Shown here one piece after another: positions 57,622 through 64,000 of a stretch of 64,000 nucleotides of DNA. The notes beneath the pieces were generated by a model. The model was not told where the DNA came from and did not search any database. It saw only the letters and a program-made list of their open reading frames with translations. Source of the stretch: Chelonoidis abingdonii (taxonomy: Eukaryota; Chordata; Testudines; Testudinidae); NCBI RefSeq assembly GCF_003597395.2, contig NC_133771.1:128080117-128144116 (forward strand), written 5' to 3'. Within the stretch, counting starts at the first letter, position 1. The number at the start of each line of letters is the position of its first letter. Both the position numbers and the translations under genes were made by a program.

Positions 57622-58435
57622 TGTAGGTAAAAGAAGGATGACTGTTGTTTCTATTATCTTCTAGTGGGTGATAGTGATTTATTTTTCTTAGCTTCTATTA
57701 ATCAGAAAAGGCATGTGTGGCCACCTACACAGAATTATTGTATTGAATCTGGATTGCACACACAGCCTTCCATCACAAAGTTGACTAAGCCATGGAGGCC
57801 TTTTTCTTTCTGAGGAAAGTAGAACGTGGGAGAAGACTCATGTAAATGAGTATCCTAAACTTGTTTTATTCTCACTTTCTATTAAATCAATGACCTCCTT
57901 GCATATAGCCATAAAAAAGATGTTGTTATGACTGATTCTGAGCTCTTACTATTGTGTTGGTACCTATCCTGGACTGGGGGAAAAGGGGGAAGGAGTAGTT
58001 TTCTTCTTGACAGTACTTGTTTTTCTGCCAAAGGGTATCCTCTTCCCTTCAATTGACAGTAAAATGCCTGGAATATTTTTAAATTTGGTAATTCTTTTGT
58101 TTGGTATTGATCAACATAAATCAGTACTTACTGACTCTGCATATACCTTACTCTCAAATGTTTTACATTCATTTATGAAATGCATTTCAAAATTCAAACC
58201 ACTTAAAAGCCAGTAAAAAAATATAGCAATGAGTTTATTTCCATAAAAACTGTCTTGATGCCATGCTAATTTGTTATAATTTGTAAAGTCAGATTTTTGG
58301 CAGCAAATAGGACATACTGACTGCAAGAGATAACCTCTTTTTTGAAAATATAGATATTCATTTATTTGCTCCTTCTTCCATTCCTTCTTAAGCAGTATTT
58401 AACATCTTTGTTAATAAAAGATGCTAAAAGGGGCA
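57622..58435. other. AT-rich intron, no feature recognised
   Basis: Nothing nameable seen. Confidence 0.5.
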
Positions 58436-58870
58436 TACTATTAAGTTAAAAACCAGGAACAATGTCACGTGGATTGAAAATTGTCTGAAAGATAATATGC
58501 AAAGGGAAGTGACAAATGGCAGTATATCAAGATTGGGCCATGTAGCTAGTGGGTACCACAGAAACTGATATTAATTCTTGTTTTATTTATCATCTTCATA
58601 AGTGATCTAGAAGAAGTAAACTGTAAAATACTGAAACTTCAAGATTATATTAAATTGGATAGATCTGCAAATGCCAGTGAGCATAAAAATAACACACAGT
58701 AATCTAGAGAGATTAAAAACATCAGCAGATAATATGAAAATAAGTTCTTGGGAAATTGAATACTAAATAATGTATTTGGGGGAATAGTCTGCACACATAT
58801 TCAGTGGAAGGAGAAAGGTGAAAAGCAGATATGCTAAAAAACTCACCCAACTGTAATAGCAATATTGCAT
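58436..58870 (+). mobile_element. Old CR1/L3-like LINE fragment
   Basis: Faint CR1-type order: a NIVTWIENCLKDN-like reading near 58460-58490, a TTTATCATCTTCATAAGTGA word (the FIIFISDLEE equivalent, near 58590) and an AAATGCCAGTGAGC-like block. More diverged than the other copies. Confidence 0.5.
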
Positions 58871-59655
58871 AGAAAATTTAGACATACGCAATTTGATATA
58901 GCAGCAAAATAGACAATTCAGTTTTGGGCTAGAAACACAGCAATAGTTCCTCTTCAGTCAGGCAAATTGTTATTTAAAACTAAGAAGCCTACTGTATCGA
59001 CTTACTGATATCAATGCAGTATAGATAAATACCACTTATCGTCCTAGATGGCTGTGACGCTAGTTTGCTGTTTTTCAGCTAATCAGTCTCAAAGTGCTAT
59101 AATCTCTGATATGCATGTGAGCTTTTCAGTGGATTCCAAAAATTCAAACCACAGTTCCAGTCTCTTGGCTTGTTTGTCTTCAAGTTTCTGATTTTAAAAA
59201 ATTCAGACAGTTTAACACATAAGCTTGATTCTCATTTAAATGAAAGTCTCTTTACACCAGTCTGACAGTATAAAGTGGACATAAATTACATTTACATCCA
59301 CTTTAAAGTCCTTTTGCACAGCCAGAGTATTGTAAAGGGGCCTTAGAATGGATAAGAATCAAGGGTGAAATCCTGTCCCATTTAAGTAAATGGAAAAACA
59401 CTGACTGATTTCATTAGGGCCAGGAGTGCCTACTGGCCTCTCCCTCCCTCATCCCCCCAGTTGTATAAAAAAGCTTTTCCTGCTGATAATGTTCATTTAT
59501 GAATTCACTGATGATGAGTGGAGTCCACTTCTGGTCAGCTCAACTGTAAGATATAATGTCCTGAGTCACAGAAGTCAAAATGAAGTGATCAGCATTCCTT
59601 TTGATAATTGTAAACTAAAGTATCTTTCTCGCAACTATGAATGCTCAGTTATCTA
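58871..59655. other. AT-rich intron, no feature recognised
   Basis: Nothing nameable seen. Confidence 0.45.
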
Positions 59656-59659
59656 TCAT

Positions 59660-59800
59660 TATATTTAGTATTTATACATTTGTGTTTTGTCTCCAAGCGC
59701 TTTACAAACATTAACTATCACAGGACCTATGTTAGTTAGGTAAGTAATCGTATTCCTGTTTTACAGAAGGCAAAAGAGAATACAAAACTGAGGCTTGGAG
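59660..59800. repeat. MIR/L2-tail-like relic
   Basis: AAGCGCTTTACAAACATTAAC, GTTAGGTAAGTAATCGTATT and CCTGTTTTACAGAAGGCAAA followed by ACTGAGGCTTGGAGG match the conserved tail of ancient amniote MIR/L2-type repeats. Confidence 0.6.
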
Positions 59801-62800
59801 GTTAGGACAACATTTTCAAAGCTGTTATCTAAATTTGGACATCTCTTGTTTTTGGTGCCAACCCCAGAATCAGGGTTTTCAGCTGTTAGTATAATTTATA
59901 CCAGTAAGTCCAGATAAAAGTGGTCTTTTCAAATCTTATTTTTAAAAATAGTCTAGTATTCTCACTAAATATACTAAAAATAGGTTTTCAAACAGATAAT
60001 CAACGTTTTCAAAGATGTACATAATTTAATTGGATGTCTAAAGTATTCATTAAAATTTTGACAGAAGTGTCTGTACAAACACCTACAATTTTGTGGTGAC
60101 TCATCACTTGCTTACTATATGAAGAGCTTTCATGATTTTACTCCTTTTTACTTCTGGAAGGATACTTCTTTGCATGTCTTCATGGAATTGCTATTCATGG
60201 AGTGAAAGATGGAAAACTATGTCAGAACAAAGTGTTTTCACTGACATAATGGATAATTTCATGGAGTACAATATAATTTGAAATAATTATTTAGCTAAAA
60301 ATGCCTGGTTCTATTTTCTTATCAGTTTTTTAAAACTATACTTTAAAATGCCACAGTATCAGTGAAACAGTAAATTATATCATGAATATGAGAGACATCA
60401 TTGCACTCTTCTTCACCACTTGTGGCTCACTTTTATGAAGCATCCACTATCGATTCAGTTTATCATAATTCACTGTTCTTTTCCTTTCCATTTCTTTCAT
60501 ATTTATAATTCAAAAATGTGATGAACGGTTTCTCTTCCCTCCTCAAATAAAGTACCATATTTATTAAAAATTGTGACATGCACATTTACTTAACAGCTGA
60601 ATAATTTGTTTCCTTTAAAGAGTAAAGGATGTTGTCCCAGAGTTCCTTTTTCTTTTAATAACAGTAAGTGCTAGAATTTGAATGTCAGTCTTCAGTGGGA
60701 GTCTAAAACAGGCCTTGCAAAGAAAAGTGACAGTTTACCTGATTTCTGTAATACAAAGTTGCCATATTTCAATTATTAATTCTTTTGTGATTAATTAATA
60801 GTCACAGCTTATTCTAGGATTCTAGAAAATGGTAATCTTGTGGCAGTTAATTTACTATTCCTCTTTTTTTTCTCCATACACAATTAAAGCCATCCCTTTA
60901 TTTGATGTAAATTGCTGTCTCTTGAAAGTGTACTGAATGAAAACCCAGCCATGTATCAGAAATAACTTTAATTTAAATTTGCTAAATGACCTCTGAAAGC
61001 TAGATGAAAGATTTTCTGCTGAATGGGCTGGTGCTCCCTGCCTCTATAATTTATGTGAGAAATTAGTATGAAGAGTTCACTTTTATGAAGCAGTGCTGCT
61101 TGTAGCAAGCCTGCAGAAACAATTTTCCCCCAAGCCTCCATCTGTTCTTCAAACCAGGGCATATGCCATCTCATAGAGTTTGAAAGTCAACTGATTTATA
61201 ACTCATGAAAAGTGCATAGATTAAAAAGAAAGGTCGACTGCTGTTATGTGACAATGATTTGTTGGGCACTTGGATAAAGACAATTCACATTACTATGGAT
61301 CCAAAGGGAAACAAGTGATGTTGTAAGCTTCAAAGTTGGTAGATTGACAACCAGAAGGAAAACAAGTTGCTCCTCCTCTTTTACTTAAACAGTTACCTCT
61401 CTTCAAAAAAGGGAGTGTGTTCAGAAGGTAGGGGAAGTTAACATAGCCAAGATATTTTATTATCACTGTGTTTAAGGCAGAATGTCTTTTTTTCCCCAGC
61501 TACAAAGGTTGTTATCTAGAAGTGTCAGAGCTTGTTGCACTTTAATCTTTAAACTGTAAGCAGAAACATCAGTCTTAAAAGTGCTTGTTGCTGCTTGTCA
61601 GAAAGTTCCGTTCAGTGGCACAAACAGGGCTTTGATGAATTTTCTGTATCTGCCCTGAAGGTGAATCCACAGCCCTGTCCCAATTAGTAATTTAATGAAT
61701 AGCTCATTCTCTGTCCCATCATTTATGGTTCCCCCTCCCTTTACTCAAGGACTACAAAGAGCTAAATCTCTGTGGCAGGTGACAAATCAAATCAAATTGA
61801 CAACTTGACCATAAGAAAATCAATGTGTTTGATGTTTTCATTTATGTTGGTAAAACACTGTGTCTGTTCTGATGTGATGCTTGGAGACAGAGAGTGAATT
61901 CTCAAATCCATTCTCTTTTATCAAACTTGTAATTTTTTTTTATTTCAACCATCAACCAAAAAGCTAGAAACAGTTAGTGTTCAAATGCAGAAAATAGTTT
62001 AGTTAAGAAAAGTAAATATAATTAGTGCAGAGGAAACATTTTAATATGAAAATTACTGGACAGAGCTTGACTTAGAAAAGCACCAAGAGACAAAAGAAAA
62101 GCATATGTAGGGAAACGAATTGTCTTCCACAGATGTGAAATACTACTTTCATTTCATAGTTGGGGTCTCTTAAAAAGTTGTAAGAGAAGTCTGGCATTGT
62201 AACTGCTTACATATTACTAGAAAAGTCTATTAGAGTCTACAGTCATGAGGTGTTTATATAACCATATCTATTCTGACCTAACTTACTTAGACATTGATAA
62301 TTTTCTAATGTTCTGCTTAGTATAGCTCAGTCAAGAAGGGCAGATTGAGTAGGTCATATTCTGAATGTTTTCAGTTACATAAAATAGATTTTCTCAAAGG
62401 CCATCACCGGTGCCACTATATGATATAGCAGAAATAAAATTATATAAATAAAATAATACAGACATCATATAATTTGCCTTTATAAAATGGGCTTTTTGAA
62501 AAGCAGAATCTGATTGGCTAATGAAACTTCAGGTTGTGTGAGTATCCCTTATAATTTCATGGAACAAAGTTCAATGTGTCTTTTCTTGCTGCAAACATAT
62601 TATGTCCCAAAAATATATTAATATAATAACTCCACTTTTGGAAGTGTGTTATACTGAATACACATACTTCTCATGTAGCCAGATCAAAGGCTCTTAGCCT
62701 TTTATCTACTGCTTTGCCAAACCCGCTAGGCATTTTTTTTACTCTTGCTTTATTTATTTTTTATACAATATATTTATTATATGTGTATATATATATATAT

Positions 62801-63569
62801 GTTTCTTTATTATAATGCAGCAGTTTTGGAAGATGTAGTCTGTATTATGTTCAGCATGACAGTATGCCTATGTAATAACAGTTACAGCATATGCTGGGCT
62901 CTATGTATTGTGGATGAAGTAAATTTCTTTTTTAAGTTTTAAGGGAAACAGTCCCCCATTGCCATCCAGTTGTTGCACATAATGCTTGGGGAACAGCTGC
63001 TTATAGGGAATCTTAAAATTCTGCTTCATGCTCACTAAAAGGCAAAATCTCCAGGTTGTAAATTTTCTTTTCTGTGACTTGCTGTAGTATCAGACAGAAA
63101 AAAAATATGTTTTTTTTGTTTATTAAAGATAGCCTTAGTATAACTAAAAATAGCCTTCGTATAACAAAACAAATTATGTGCTATAGGACATAAGAGATGC
63201 CTGAAAATTAGTGCTAGAATTGTAACCCCAAATTATTGAATTAACAAGATTTATATTTTAGGTATATAGTCTAATTAAATGCTTTATTTGAAGAATCATG
63301 CATTGACTCTTTTCTTCTGTATTTGAAAATAAATATTTTGTGCAGACGGTCATACTTTATTTAAGGAATTATTTATTAGATAAAGACTGATAGAAATAAG
63401 CCACCTCCAAAGAAGTGAAATCATGGTACTAATGGGGTATCTTAGTATTTAGACTGGAGTTTATATGAAAAAGTCAGATTTAAAAAAAAAATTTGCTTAC
63501 AGTGATGTGTTAATACTGCTCTTTGCAGTGAATACTAGCTTGTAATGATGACTAGCAACATGAAAGTGA
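59801..63569. other. Mostly unique intron, two candidate conserved blocks
   Basis: No gene or RNA recognised. 60960-61200 and 61470-61810 look less AT-biased and non-repetitive (see findings). A short (TA)n tract lies at about 62785-62800. Confidence 0.45.
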
Positions 63570-64000
63570 AGTTCTTCTTTGAGTTATTGTGCACATGTAT
63601 TCCACTCCTCGTGTACATGCACCCCATGCACGTGAGACTCTTCTGAATAGCATCCTACTCCATAGTCAAGAGCATAAAGAGCTGGGTGGCTGCATCCACT
63701 CTCTATGTCCTTCTTACAGCATGTGACTTCAAAAAGGAATGCCTGTAGTGTCTGCAGCTGTGCGACTTAATTTCTGTAGTTAGCTTCTAGTTAGTTAGAT
63801 TGTTGACTTTATTGGTTTCTGCCCATTGGCACAACAACAACAAAAACCCTCTCCCAATTTATTAGCTAAATAGATGAGGTCTTTGAGCCCACATGCTGCC
63901 TCTTGGCACCAGACCCCCACTGAACATGGTGAGCCATTCTTGTCAACAACAGATGCTCTAAGATGCTTGGAAAAAGCATATATACCACATAAGGGGAAAT
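63570..64000 (+). mobile_element. 5' end of a DIRS-like element, clipped by window edge
   Basis: GTTCTTCTTTGAGTTATTGT and then ATGTATTCCACTCCT parallel the left terminus of the element at 32479 (CTTCAAGTGCTTGCTCATGT, CGATTCCATTCTAGG). Near the right edge a frame gives LRCLEKAYIPHKGK, comparable to the CLKCLGE cysteine block of the gag start. The remainder lies outside the window. Confidence 0.6.

Larger units (their letters stand above)
48553..64000 (+). other. PACRG: Intronic sequence downstream of the PACRG exon
   Basis: It starts with the consensus donor GTAAGT. No downstream PACRG exon was recognised before the window ends, so the intron is inferred to continue past 64000. Confidence 0.75.

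Overview
This window is vertebrate nuclear DNA. It is almost entirely intronic and intergenic-type sequence, with one protein-coding exon that I can support. That exon (48418-48552, + strand) encodes 45 residues matching PACRG (Parkin co-regulated gene, an axonemal doublet-microtubule inner-junction protein). It has a clean acceptor (TTTTGTAG) and donor (AAG|GTAAGT). The rest reads as the flanking introns of a very large gene. The other open frames are short, lack gene structure, or are remnants of transposable elements.

The repeats point to a non-mammalian amniote, most likely a turtle: many CR1 LINE 3' ends (octamer tails of the TTCTTATG or CATAGA type), L2-like LINEs, DIRS-like tyrosine-recombinase retrotransposons with inverted termini, solo LTRs, hAT-type MITEs, and foldback MITEs whose ends carry GTCTACACT. 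No species call is possible from this alone.

Layout. 1-9.3 kb: a clipped DNA-transposon end, an L2 3' fragment, a MITE and a decayed DIRS-like gag/RT/RNase H body. 9.3-20.9 kb: mostly unique AT-rich intron with hAT and foldback MITEs, a split minus-strand LINE endonuclease fragment, and two related 250-bp segments. 20.9-25.5 kb: a CR1 interrupted by a 1.4-kb terminal-inverted-repeat element, then an 801-bp pyrimidine-rich hAT-type element. 25.58-28.43 kb: a nearly perfect spacer-less palindrome, 2 x 1427 bp, whose left end abuts the only N in the window. 28.2-32.4 kb: CR1 and L2 remnants. 32.5-36.9 kb: a DIRS-like element with inverted termini, deleted for most of pol and carrying a solo LTR with a 5-bp target duplication. 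37-47.5 kb: dispersed repeats, a CR1 RT fragment with a broken catalytic motif, a telomere-like tract and a minus-strand L2 with a nested MITE. 48.4 kb: the PACRG exon, followed by a candidate conserved non-coding block. 49.7-57.6 kb: CR1 with a nested hAT MITE, a large LTR-like segment, two more MITEs and a CR1 of about 1.2 kb. 57.6-63.5 kb: mostly unique AT-rich intron. 63.57 kb to the end: the 5' end of another DIRS-like element.

There is no operon, CRISPR array, or multi-gene system here. The most notable signal is the palindrome, which may be a real recent inverted duplication but looks more like a fold-back assembly artefact.
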